Shown piece by piece: positions 42,374-49,987 of a stretch of 64,000 bases of DNA. Each line of letters starts with the position of its first letter. Positions within the stretch are counted from its first letter, which is position 1. The stretch is from JAZKHT01 sp040385245 (lineage in GTDB: Bacteria > Pseudomonadota > Alphaproteobacteria > Rhodobacterales > Rhodobacteraceae). Position numbers and translations under genes: made by a program. The stretch spans positions 1-64,000 of the forward strand of contig JAZKHT010000016.1 of NCBI GenBank assembly GCA_040385245.1, read 5' to 3'. Under the pieces are notes generated by a model. The model did not search any database and was not told the DNA's origin. It was given only the letters and a program-made list of their open reading frames with translations.

Positions 42374-42990
42374 TTGAAACGCTCCACGGCGGGGGGGACG
42401 GTGCCGGGGTCTTCGGCATCGATGTTGACGCCCTGAAAGGCGGCCAGACGGCGGGAATAGTGATCGCGCACGAACAGGTTCAGCCCGCAATGGCTGCATC
42501 GGAACGGGTCGGTTCGGACGTTTTCGGTGATGCCCTTGCAGTGCACGCATTGCACGCGGCGCACGGTCGATCCGCGATGTTCGGTCTGCACCGCGTCATG
42601 CGGCAGGCCCGCCATCATCGCCTCGCGCTGGACCTGCCCGATCAGGCTTTCGGTGCCGGCAAGATAGATCTGCAAGCCCATATGGGCATCGGTCAGCACC
42701 TTTTGCAGGCGCGGCAAGGCGGCGGCAAAGGTTGGGCTGCGGTGATACTGCGCGGGCTGCAGCGCCAGCAACGCGGCCCCCCGGTCTGTGCCATTGGGGC
42801 CGGGCATATAGATGATATGGCTGTGCGCCAGCAGCGAAGGCGCATCCGCCCCCGCCTTTTCGAACATCTCGATCACGGCGTCGGCCCCTTCGCCGTCGGC
42901 CACGATCAGGTGGCCGGTGCCCGGTCTGGGGGACAAGGCGCCATAGACAGGGCGGCTGCGGATGGACGGCTCGAATACTGTCTTTGTCAT
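42370..42990 (-). CDS. dmmA: Dimethylamine monooxygenase subunit DmmA
   Basis: A 206-residue protein of the DmmA family, needed with DmmB and DmmC for dimethylamine oxidation. The C-terminal part has a rubredoxin-like zinc ribbon (CVHCKG and CSHCGLN, about residues 150-175) followed by FVRDHYSRRLAAFQGVN. The N-terminal part has a Rossmann-like feel (HLIVADGEGADAVIEMFEKA) without a clear cofactor motif. The ATG at 42990 is chosen; a GTG at 43002 is also open and neither has a strong ribosome site. Confidence 0.85.
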   Translation of the reverse strand: MTKTVFEPSIRSRPVYGALSPRPGTGHLIVADGEGADAVIEMFEKAGADAPSLLAHSHIIYMPGPNGTDRGAALLALQPAQYHRSPTFAAALPRLQKVLTDAHMGLQIYLAGTESLIGQVQREAMMAGLPHDAVQTEHRGSTVRRVQCVHCKGITENVRTDPFRCSHCGLNLFVRDHYSRRLAAFQGVNIDAEDPGTVPPAVERFK

Positions 42991-43047
42991 GGACCCAATC
43001 ACACGAAAAAGGTGCGCCGAGGCAGAACCCCGGCGCAGGTCAGGGGA

Positions 43048-44184
43048 TCAGCCTTTGGCGGTGCGGCGCTTTTTCTCGATGTCGTAGAACGGCATCGGAT
43101 GCGTCGTGGCGGCAATCTCGCCATGGGTGGAACAGTTCACCACCAGCTTGGTGCCGGTGTTGGCGCAATCGACTGGCAGGCGGGCAATGGCTATGTTGTG
43201 CTTGTTCAGCGGCGAATACATCGCCTGCGTGACCACGCCCACCTTTTTGCCGTTCTGGAACACCGGCGCACCGTTGCCGGGTACGTTGGTCCCGTCCAGC
43301 TTCAGCCCCCAGATCTTGAAGCGTTCCTTGCCCTTCAGGCGGTAGTGTTCCTCCGCGCCACGGAAGCCGACCTTGCCGGGGGATACAGTGAAATCAAGGC
43401 CCAGTTCCCACAGCGTGTCGCCAGGGCCTTCGTTTTCGAACGGATACATTTCCGAATTGTCGAAGGGGAAGAACAACAGGTAGCTTTCGGTGCGCAGCAT
43501 ATCCAGCGTGGTAAAGCGGCAGGGGATGATCCCCATCGACTTGCCCTCGTCCAGGATGCGGTCCCAAATCATCGGCGCGTCCTGCCCACGGCAGAACAGT
43601 TCGTACCCCCGCTCACCCGTATAGCCGGTGCGCGAGATCATGACGGGTTTGCCGAACAGCGAGGTCTGCATCTGCGCGAAATAGGGCAGCGCGCGGATGC
43701 CTTCGACGTGGCGTTCCAGATAATCCACAGCGAGCGGCCCTTGCAGCGACAGGTCGTGCAGGTTGTCGTCAAAGCGCACAGACACATCGCGCCCGGTGGC
43801 GGCCATGGTCAACTGCTCGTGCGCGCCGCCCGATCCGTGTACAACCATGAAGGCGTTAGGCCCGGTGCGGTAGATCACGCAGTCATCGACGAACTTGCCC
43901 GCATCGTTCAGCATGGTCGCATAGACCGACCGGCCCGGCATCAGCTTTTCGATGTTGCGGGTGGTGGCACGTTCGATCACATGGCTGGCCGCAGATCCGG
44001 TGATGTGCACCTTCTTCAGCCCCGACACATCCATCAGTCCGGCCTTGGTGCGGATGGCCATGTATTCGGCATCCGGGTCGCCATCATAGCTCCAGGCGGT
44101 GCCCATCCCGCTCCAGTCTTCGAGGTTGGAACCAAGGGCGCGGTGACGGTCGCCGAGTGTCGAGAATCTCCAGGAATTGGTCAT
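43048..44184 (-). CDS. dmmD: GcvT-like tetrahydrofolate-binding protein DmmD
   Basis: A 378-residue GcvT/DmdA-family protein (YMAIRTKAGLMDVSGLKKVH, RTGYTGERGYELFCRGQD, GLDFTVSPGKVGFRGAEEHY). In marine bacteria dmmD precedes dmmABC and is needed for growth on methylated amines, probably by capturing formaldehyde from dimethylamine on tetrahydrofolate. The gene order D-A-B-C is exactly that of the described clusters. The ATG at 44184 follows a GGGGGG site. A palindrome shared with tmm lies 81 bp upstream. Confidence 0.88.
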   Translation of the reverse strand: MTNSWRFSTLGDRHRALGSNLEDWSGMGTAWSYDGDPDAEYMAIRTKAGLMDVSGLKKVHITGSAASHVIERATTRNIEKLMPGRSVYATMLNDAGKFVDDCVIYRTGPNAFMVVHGSGGAHEQLTMAATGRDVSVRFDDNLHDLSLQGPLAVDYLERHVEGIRALPYFAQMQTSLFGKPVMISRTGYTGERGYELFCRGQDAPMIWDRILDEGKSMGIIPCRFTTLDMLRTESYLLFFPFDNSEMYPFENEGPGDTLWELGLDFTVSPGKVGFRGAEEHYRLKGKERFKIWGLKLDGTNVPGNGAPVFQNGKKVGVVTQAMYSPLNKHNIAIARLPVDCANTGTKLVVNCSTHGEIAATTHPMPFYDIEKKRRTAKG

Positions 44185-44264
44185 AGGTGCCCCCCGTTGG
44201 ACGTGTTTTTCGGGGGATACTCTGTGGTCTATATTTTCGGAAATCAACCTTGTTGTGCAAAAAG

Positions 44265-44281
44265 TTTTCCTGTCAGGGAAT
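44265..44281. promoter_or_regulatory. Palindromic operator candidate upstream of dmmD
   Basis: TTTTCCTGTCAGGGAAT, a 17-bp near-palindrome around CCTG-T-CAGG, 81 bp before the dmmD start. It matches the tmm site at 29541 in the first eight bases and in the overall symmetry. Confidence 0.6.
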
Positions 44282-44357
44282 TATCTTGTCGGATTGCGGG
44301 CCGTGGGTCGGATTTGGATGGGTCACGCCCGGATCCTGCCCGCGGTTTGGGCAATGC

Positions 44358-44387
44358 AAAAAGGGCGGCCCTCCGGGCCGCCCTTTT
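44358..44387 (-). terminator. Rho-independent terminator after the APC permease gene (can work both ways)
   Basis: GGGCGGCCC at 44363-44371 pairs with GGGCCGCCC at 44375-44383 across a TCC loop. AAAAA precedes it and TTTT follows it, so read on the minus strand it ends in a T-run 21 bp after the permease stop at 44409. Confidence 0.9.
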
Positions 44388-44408
44388 CACGTCAGCTATG
44401 GCCTTGCC

Positions 44409-46115
44409 TCACGACGGCAGGACAAAGAACCAGTTGGCCCACAGCACGATTGCCGCCCCCAGGATCAGCGCAAGATAGGGCAGCATCCCCGCCTTGCGTT
44501 CGCCCAGATCGCCGTTCGACAGACCCAGATCCTCCATCGCTTCGGGCGGGAACTTGCCGCCGTCCTGCACATAATGGCGGAACCAGAACACCGGAATGAT
44601 CAGGGCCGCAAAGATGACCCCCGCCCACAGCGCGTTTGAATAGCCCCAGACCTTGGCCCCTGCCCCAAGGAACAGCGCGTTCACAAAGGCAAGCACGGTG
44701 TTGATCCCGATCAGGACAGACGGTGCTTTCCACGGGCGGTAGATGTGGCCAGAGTCGATCCGGTGAATCCAGCCTGCGTTCAGGTTCAGGAAGTTGAAGG
44801 TCAGATAGCCCACGTTCGAGATGGCCAGAACGTAGAAGTAGCCGCCCGCATCCGACGCCAGCGCAAGAAGGAACAGGTTGAACACAAGGTCGGTCCACAT
44901 CGCATTGGTCGGCGCGCCGTGGTCGTTCACATGGCTCAGGTATTTCGGCAACCAGCCGTCCCGCGACCCCTGATACAGGGTGCGCGACGATCCGGCCATC
45001 GCCGTCATGATGGCAAGGAACAGCGCCAGAATCATCAGGATGACGAAAATCTGCGTCATCACCTTGCCAGAGGACACCAGGCTTCCCAGCGCCTCGCCGA
45101 TGCCGGTGCCGTCGACGATACCGGGGGCCAGCATCGCCTCGGCCCCAAAGACGCCCTGGAACGAGAAGGGCACAAGGAAGAAGAACACAACGCACAACAG
45201 GCCCGAAAAGAAGATCGCCTTGAAGGTGTCGGTCTTCGGGTTGCGCATTTCCGCCGTGTAGCAAACGGCGGTTTCAAAGCCGTAGGTGGACCATGCCGCG
45301 ATGTACATCGCACCCAGGAACAGCGTCCAGCCACCGATGTTCCACGCCCCGTCCACGCCGGAATAGCTGGCGGTCGGCGGCACGATGTCGGTGACGTTGG
45401 TGTAATCAATGGCCCCGGTCAGGATCGGCACAAGGCCCACCGCCAGCAGCGGCACCAGCACGATGATCGCCAGCACCTTTTGCGCCGACGCGGTCGAGGC
45501 GATGCCGCGATGCTGGATGGCAAAGATGATGAACATCAGCACCGCGCCGATGACGAAGGTGGAGTTGAAGTGCAGCGTGCCCAGACCCGGAACGTTAATC
45601 GCCAGCGCCTCCCATCCCCGGATGGCAGGGGTCAGGGCGGCGACGGCATCATCCGCCGTCTTGCCGGCGTTGGCCGCCAGCCAATCCAGCACCAGTTGCG
45701 AGTCCGCCGCAGGAATGGGGAACAGCGCGTTCAGGATATAGCCCGCAGCGATGGCACAACCCAAGGACAGCACGGGCGACCAGGCAAACCAGTTGCACCA
45801 CACCGACAGGGGCGCGATGACCTTGGAATAGCGGATCCAGGCCGTCGCCCCATAGATCGAGGCGCCGCCCGACTTGTTGCCGAACATCCCGGCCATTTCG
45901 GCGTAGGTGAAGGATTGCAGAAATCCCATGATCATCGACAGGATCCAGACGAGAAACGCCGCCTTGCCTGCGACACCGGCGATCCCGCCGATGGAAAACA
46001 ACACCAGTGGCGGGACACCCGCCGCGACCCAAAAGGCCCCTCGCCAGTCAAGCGCGCGATGAAGCGACCCTGCCCTGCTTTCGGCCGATACGGCCGACAT
46101 TGATTTCGATGACAT
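44409..46115 (-). CDS. APC-superfamily amine/amino acid permease
   Basis: A 568-residue membrane transporter with 12 or more helices. APC features include ALDWRGAFWVAAGVPPLVLF at the start, GGASIYGATAWIRYSKVIAP, MYIAAWSTYGFETAVCYTAE and MAGSSRTLYQGSRDGWLPKY. The hydrophilic tail reads PPEAMEDLGLSNGDLGERKA before a last helix. Its place between dmm and mgs/gmaS suggests uptake of methylamine, dimethylamine or a gamma-glutamyl derivative, which is inference. The ATG at 46115 with GGGAG eight bases before it is preferred over an upstream ATG. A palindrome and a small upstream frame precede it. Confidence 0.85.
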   Translation of the reverse strand: MSSKSMSAVSAESRAGSLHRALDWRGAFWVAAGVPPLVLFSIGGIAGVAGKAAFLVWILSMIMGFLQSFTYAEMAGMFGNKSGGASIYGATAWIRYSKVIAPLSVWCNWFAWSPVLSLGCAIAAGYILNALFPIPAADSQLVLDWLAANAGKTADDAVAALTPAIRGWEALAINVPGLGTLHFNSTFVIGAVLMFIIFAIQHRGIASTASAQKVLAIIVLVPLLAVGLVPILTGAIDYTNVTDIVPPTASYSGVDGAWNIGGWTLFLGAMYIAAWSTYGFETAVCYTAEMRNPKTDTFKAIFFSGLLCVVFFFLVPFSFQGVFGAEAMLAPGIVDGTGIGEALGSLVSSGKVMTQIFVILMILALFLAIMTAMAGSSRTLYQGSRDGWLPKYLSHVNDHGAPTNAMWTDLVFNLFLLALASDAGGYFYVLAISNVGYLTFNFLNLNAGWIHRIDSGHIYRPWKAPSVLIGINTVLAFVNALFLGAGAKVWGYSNALWAGVIFAALIIPVFWFRHYVQDGGKFPPEAMEDLGLSNGDLGERKAGMLPYLALILGAAIVLWANWFFVLPS

Positions 46116-46119
46116 TCCG

Positions 46120-46251
46120 TTAGCTCCCGTTCCCTGTTGACGCCCGGTTGCGCGCACCGATCAAAGCGGCGGCGTGCCGGAGGTATTTCTTGTCAGGCCA
46201 CCCCCGGCGCAGTGACTGCCCGGAGAATCTGACCGTTTTGATCCCGCGCAT
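46120..46251 (-). CDS. Possible 43-residue upstream peptide of the permease gene
   Basis: A 44-codon frame from ATG at 46251 to TAA at 46120-46122, ending 4 bp before the permease ATG. GAGAGGGGGG precedes the start at workable distance. The product is very basic (MRGIKTVRFSGQSLRRGWPD, then KKYLRH) with no membrane helix. It could be a leader peptide or chance. Confidence 0.35.
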   Translation of the reverse strand: MRGIKTVRFSGQSLRRGWPDKKYLRHAAALIGARNRASTGNGS

Positions 46252-46392
46252 CGCACCCCCCCTCTCGGGTCCGGCGGCGGTCGGGGTGGCGTTGAAAGGC
46301 CGCCTTGCGTTTTTCGCCCCGCAGAGGCGGCGGTTCACGGCTTTTTCCCCAGCGCTACCTTGAAAGACGACCCTGCCAGGTCAAGCAGTTTA

Positions 46393-46409
46393 TTTGCCTG
46401 ACGGGAAAA
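46393..46409. promoter_or_regulatory. Palindromic operator candidate upstream of the permease unit
   Basis: TTTGCCTGACGGGAAAA shares its right half CGGGAAAA and the CCTG core with the tmm site. It is 278 bp before the permease ATG and 142 bp before the possible upstream peptide. Confidence 0.5.
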
Positions 46410-46473
46410 AATTTTGCTTTGGGGGCAGAACCGGGCCGCTATCGCCGCTTCATCGGGCAATCGCCTGCGTCGA

Positions 46474-46746
46474 TCAGGCGGGGTGCGATTGACGCCACAC
46501 CTCGAACCGCACGCGCGCCAGCTTATAGGCGTCGATGATCGACAACCCATAGACGAACAGCCCCCCGGCCAGTTTCCCCACGATGGACACATCGGGATCG
46601 GCGGTCTTCAGCGTGAAGGCCCCCAGCAGCAGGATGAAGAACAGGAACGTCAGCCCCCGCACCGGTTGACGATTCAAAACCTGCCCCGTGCCGGGCAACA
46701 GGATGGCGGCGACCAGCACAGCATGGGGGTTGATCGGGCGAGGCAT
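46474..46746 (-). CDS. Small membrane protein of the permease/mgs region
   Basis: A 90-residue protein with two or three hydrophobic segments (AVLVAAILLPGTGQVLN, LTFLFFILLLGAF, LAGGLFVYGLSIIDAYKLA). The start has AAGGAAAGG upstream and lies 3 bp after the preceding gene's stop. The GTGQVLN pattern recalls TM2-type and DUF-class small membrane proteins, but I do not recognise a function. Confidence 0.65.
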   Translation of the reverse strand: MPRPINPHAVLVAAILLPGTGQVLNRQPVRGLTFLFFILLLGAFTLKTADPDVSIVGKLAGGLFVYGLSIIDAYKLARVRFEVWRQSHPA

Positions 46747-46749
46747 CGG

Positions 46750-47427
46750 TCAGGCCTTTCCTTCGGACATCAGATCATCCCGCAACCCGCGCAGGCCGGT
46801 CAACAACGGCAGCAGCGTCGCGGGGTCCAGCGGTGTGCTGCCCAGTTCGGCATCGCGGAACAAAAGATAACGGGCGCGGTCCGCCTCTTGCACCAGCCAG
46901 ACAAGGCGGCAGCCCTTGGGGGAAATCACCACCTCTTTCAGGCAGTCCTGATCCAGCCGCGCGATGTGACGGCCCAGTTTGTCGGCGTCGGGCATTGCGG
47001 CGAGATCATCGGTGCGGATCGCGCAATCGGGCGGAAATCCGGGGGGCGCGGCCACCTGAATGGGCAGGCTGCGGAAATTGGAAAACGTCTCAGTCCCCGA
47101 CGGGCGCAGCACCACATCCAGCGTGCCGCGCAGGGGCAAGGGCGTGGGCAAGGTCACCAGCAGCCACAGCGCGGGCAATTTGCGATAGGTCAGCGTGTCG
47201 GGCACGACTTGCAGGTCGAACAGGTCTGCACCGTGATGCCCCGACAGGCGTGGAAACCCGGTAGGTGATATTGCGCGGCGGATGTCGGTGAACAGGGGGG
47301 CCACCTGATCCAGATAGCCCGCCCGAACGTCTGCACGGCTTTTCGATTGACGGCGCAGGTGCATCATCATGGCGAACCATGCAGCCGCAACCGGCAGGGC
47401 CGTCGCCCCATAGACAAACTGGTTCAT
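46750..47427 (-). CDS. Membrane-anchored protein of unknown function
   Basis: A 225-residue protein with one N-terminal membrane helix (MNQFVYGATALPVAAAWFAM) and a soluble remainder. The rest is beta-rich (LWLLVTLPTPLPLRGTLDVV, GCRLVWLVQEADRARYLLF) and has no motif I recognise. The MNQFVY start at 47427 gives a sensible membrane anchor; the upstream extension of the frame is arginine-rich and unlike a protein. It lies between the second permease and the 90-residue membrane protein, all on one strand. Confidence 0.65.
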   Translation of the reverse strand: MNQFVYGATALPVAAAWFAMMMHLRRQSKSRADVRAGYLDQVAPLFTDIRRAISPTGFPRLSGHHGADLFDLQVVPDTLTYRKLPALWLLVTLPTPLPLRGTLDVVLRPSGTETFSNFRSLPIQVAAPPGFPPDCAIRTDDLAAMPDADKLGRHIARLDQDCLKEVVISPKGCRLVWLVQEADRARYLLFRDAELGSTPLDPATLLPLLTGLRGLRDDLMSEGKA

Positions 47428-47449
47428 GTCCCTGCCCCGCTGCAAAGGC

Positions 47450-47474
47450 GCGGCCCGCCGGATCGACGGGCCGC
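47450..47474 (-). terminator. Hairpin after the second APC permease, possible weak terminator
   Basis: GCGGCCCG at 47450-47457 and CGGGCCGC at 47467-47474 form a perfect 8-bp stem. On the minus strand it is followed by only a short CCTTT, so it may attenuate rather than stop transcription into the two downstream membrane genes. Confidence 0.45.
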
Positions 47475-47483
47475 AGTCATCGT

Positions 47484-48878
47484 TCAATAGCCGCGCGGAC
47501 GGGGCCAGGGCATGGTGAACTGATCCGCCCGTTTGACAAAGCGGTAACGCCAGAAGTGGAACCACAGCGACACCACGATGTAAAAGCTGACCATCGCCAC
47601 AAGCTGTGTGCCATAGCCAAGGAACACGGCAAAGTACGTCACCCCACACAGCGACATCAGCAGGATCGCGGGAATCGGGTGGAAGGGATGTTCATACCCC
47701 CGCTTGATCGTGTTCAGCGGCCACTTCTTGCGGAACATGATCACGTTGATCGGCATGAAGGTATAGCCAAGCAACCCCGACAGGATGGAAAAGGTGATGA
47801 CCTGATCCAGCGGCGCGCCAAGGGCAAAGATCAACGCGATCGGCACCAGAAAGATGATCGCGCGGTAGGGTGTGCGATAGACCGGATGCACCGCCCCGAA
47901 CCATGCGGGCAGGTAATGGTCACGCCCCATGGCAAACCACGCGCGACTGGCGTCGTTGATGCAACCGTTGGCCGATGCAAGTGTGGCAAACAGCGTGCCG
48001 ATCCCCAGCAGCACCATCAGCCCGGTGCTGCCCGACAGGCGGGCCGCGTCAAACAGCGGCACGCCCGACTGTCCCAGATACTCCCACGGCATCAAGCCGA
48101 CGCAGACATACCACGTCAGCGTCGCGGCAATCAGCAGCGTCATGATACCTGCCAGCGTGCCAAAGGGCAGTGCGCGCGCAGGGGAACGCACCTCTTCCGC
48201 CGCCTGTGTCGTGCCTTCGATCCCCAGATAGAACCACAGACCAAAGTGCATGGACGCCAGCACCCCCAACCAGCCATAGGGCAGCGCCGTCATCAACTCG
48301 GCGTGCTGAAGGTGGCCTGTCGTGTCGAACACCGCAACGAACAGGAACAGCAGGATGATCGCTGTAAAGGCAATCGCTGTGATCACCAGGCTGAAGGTCA
48401 GGGTCGCCAGAACGCCGCGATAGTTCAGCCAGGCCAGAAACATGATGGACAGGATGATGAAGGGCCGTTGATCCAACCCCTCGTGCCCGGTCATCAGCGC
48501 GACCGTATCGACCAGAAAGCCGACCGTGATCGCATTCGCCGCCTCTAGCATGGTATAGGCGAACACCAGATACAGGCCGACGTTGAACGCCATCAGCGGC
48601 CCGATGATGTGCTTGGCCTGGGTGTATTGACCGCCCGCAGCGGCGACGGTGGATGTCACCTCGCTGTCGATCATGGCGACACAGCTATACAGGATTCCCG
48701 CGAACCAGCAGGCGATCAGGGCCGCATAGGCACCGCCCTTTCCGACCGCAAAGTTCCATCCCATGTATTCACCGACCAGAACGATGCCCACCCCCAGCGC
48801 CCAGACATGCGCCGGGCCAAGCACCCGCAGAAGCCCGAGTTTCTCGGGCGCTTTCGCAGTAGCATTTGCCATTTTCAT
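47484..48878 (-). CDS. APC-superfamily permease, ethanolamine-permease-like
   Basis: A 464-residue transporter with about twelve helices. Features are VWALGVGIVLVGEYMGWNFA near the start, STVAAAGGQYTQAKHIIGP, YLGIEGTTQAAEEVRSPARA and FATLASANGCINDASRAWFA. The pattern resembles ethanolamine/GABA-type APC permeases. It is the fourth gene of a minus-strand unit divergent from mgsABC-gmaS, so methylamine or another small amine is a reasonable substrate guess. The ATG at 48878 follows GAAGGGCGC. Confidence 0.85.
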   Translation of the reverse strand: MKMANATAKAPEKLGLLRVLGPAHVWALGVGIVLVGEYMGWNFAVGKGGAYAALIACWFAGILYSCVAMIDSEVTSTVAAAGGQYTQAKHIIGPLMAFNVGLYLVFAYTMLEAANAITVGFLVDTVALMTGHEGLDQRPFIILSIMFLAWLNYRGVLATLTFSLVITAIAFTAIILLFLFVAVFDTTGHLQHAELMTALPYGWLGVLASMHFGLWFYLGIEGTTQAAEEVRSPARALPFGTLAGIMTLLIAATLTWYVCVGLMPWEYLGQSGVPLFDAARLSGSTGLMVLLGIGTLFATLASANGCINDASRAWFAMGRDHYLPAWFGAVHPVYRTPYRAIIFLVPIALIFALGAPLDQVITFSILSGLLGYTFMPINVIMFRKKWPLNTIKRGYEHPFHPIPAILLMSLCGVTYFAVFLGYGTQLVAMVSFYIVVSLWFHFWRYRFVKRADQFTMPWPRPRGY

Positions 48879-48885
48879 GCGCCCT

Positions 48886-49053
48886 TCAAAGCTTGTGCTG
48901 TTCGGTCAAGGCCTCAAGCTCGCCTTCCCGGGACGAGGTCAGGACCTCTTCGGAATAGGTGCTGTCGATCTTGAACCAATCGAGAAGGATCAGGATGCCA
49001 AAGACGGCGGACACCGCCCAGGCGGCGTATTCCATCAGATTCCACATATCCAT
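48886..49053 (-). CDS. 55-residue single-span membrane peptide
   Basis: A 56-codon frame with a strong AGGGGGG ribosome site, from ATG at 49053 to TGA at 48886-48888. It has one helix (YAAWAVSAVFGILILLDWF) and a charged C-terminal tail rich in Glu. It sits 12 bp after the 127-residue gene and 7 bp before the permease start. Tight packing and the good ribosome site argue that it is a real gene and possibly an accessory subunit of the permease. Confidence 0.7.
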   Translation of the reverse strand: MDMWNLMEYAAWAVSAVFGILILLDWFKIDSTYSEEVLTSSREGELEALTEQHKL

Positions 49054-49065
49054 TGCTGTGCCCCC

Positions 49066-49449
49066 CTAATTCTTGTTGCCGAATTTTTCCGCGATGACTT
49101 CGCGGTATTCGGATTCCGACAGCCGGATCATCATGGCAAAGTAGCCGACGATGACGATGACCATGACGACCAGACTGGCCACGCTGAACGAATAGTCGAA
49201 CCGCGCGGTGATGATGTCGGCGGCGGCGGCAGGATCGGCAAAGCCAAGCTGCGTCCACTTGTCCACCATCGTGGCGTTCTGGCCCAGACTTTCCCATGTC
49301 GGGTTGTCTTGCGGCACCGGAGTCTTGGTGCTGCCGGCTAGTCCCATCCACAGCGGGATATAAAGCGCGCCGATGGCAAGGATCAGCAACACGATCACGT
49401 CGATCACCTGCCCAAGCTTGCTTTGGGTTGGCGGGATGTAACGGGCCAT
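49066..49449 (-). CDS. Small two-span membrane protein of the permease operon
   Basis: A 127-residue protein with helices at both ends (VIDVIVLLILAIGALYIPLW and SVASLVVMVIVIVGYFAMMI) and a polar central segment of about 50 residues that would face the periplasm. The ribosome site is AAGGGGAAA. It lies 3 bp after the preceding small membrane gene. I know no family. Confidence 0.75.
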   Translation of the reverse strand: MARYIPPTQSKLGQVIDVIVLLILAIGALYIPLWMGLAGSTKTPVPQDNPTWESLGQNATMVDKWTQLGFADPAAAADIITARFDYSFSVASLVVMVIVIVGYFAMMIRLSESEYREVIAEKFGNKN

Positions 49450-49452
49450 GGA

Positions 49453-49743
49453 TCATTTCCCCTTTGCGGCGCGGGCGGCATCCAGAAACTTGATGTCGAG
49501 CCCGTACATGAAATCGCGATCCTCGCGGTAATGGCGCAGCATCGCGGTGATGGCGGCGGTGTTCAGCACAAGGATCACTGCCCCACCGATCAACAACACG
49601 ATCCGCGCCCCGTCGCTGGGGGCAAGGGACCAGGTGGCCCAGGCCACAAAAACAATGGCAACCCACAAACTGGCGACAAACGCCCAGGCGACCTGCACAT
49701 CGCGTCGGTGCATCGCCTCGATTCGTCCGTTGAGATCAATCAC
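49453..49743 (-). CDS. Small two-span membrane protein, first gene of the permease operon
   Basis: A 96-residue protein with two helices (VAWAFVASLWVAIVFVAWAT and IVLLIGGAVILVLNTAAITA) and charged ends. It begins at a GTG with a strong GGGAGGAAGCT ribosome site. It is the first gene of the unit divergent from mgsABC-gmaS. No function is recognised. Confidence 0.7.
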   Translation of the reverse strand: MIDLNGRIEAMHRRDVQVAWAFVASLWVAIVFVAWATWSLAPSDGARIVLLIGGAVILVLNTAAITAMLRHYREDRDFMYGLDIKFLDAARAAKGK

Positions 49744-49821
49744 AGCTTCCTCCCTCGGCCCGTTTCTTTTGCTGGTCGCGTCCGGGCCACGACGCGCCAG
49801 TGTTCGCTGTGTGTTAACTTT

Positions 49822-49838
49822 CTTTTACGGCAGGAAAC
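49822..49838. promoter_or_regulatory. Palindromic operator candidate in the mgs/permease divergent region
   Basis: Read on the minus strand, GTTTCCTGCCGTAAAAG shares ten bases in a row (TTTCCTGCCG) with the tmm site at 29541. It is 79 bp before the first permease-operon gene and 150 bp before mgsA. The rest of the 244-bp region holds AT-rich stretches but no gene. Confidence 0.5.
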
Positions 49839-49987
49839 CCCTCCCGGCCGGTTCTGTCAAAGGTTTTGATGAATTTTCAGGCAGTTTGTGAAGATGAATT
49901 GCCGCGCAGTTAAAAAAGTTTCTTCCCAGTTGAGCGGATCAAACTTCGATGCTAGCGTGCCGTAACGGACAAAACAGGAGTCGCCCA

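Larger units (their letters stand above)
46116..46473. other. Leader/promoter region of the APC permease, 358 bp
   Basis: Apart from a possible 43-residue upstream frame (46120-46251) and a palindrome at 46393, I see no gene here. The long leader suggests regulation after transcription start. Confidence 0.5.

Noticed and set aside
44358..44387. The GC-rich inverted repeat as part of a CRISPR or mobile-element end
   Set aside because: Single copy, next to a stop codon with a T-run: an ordinary terminator.
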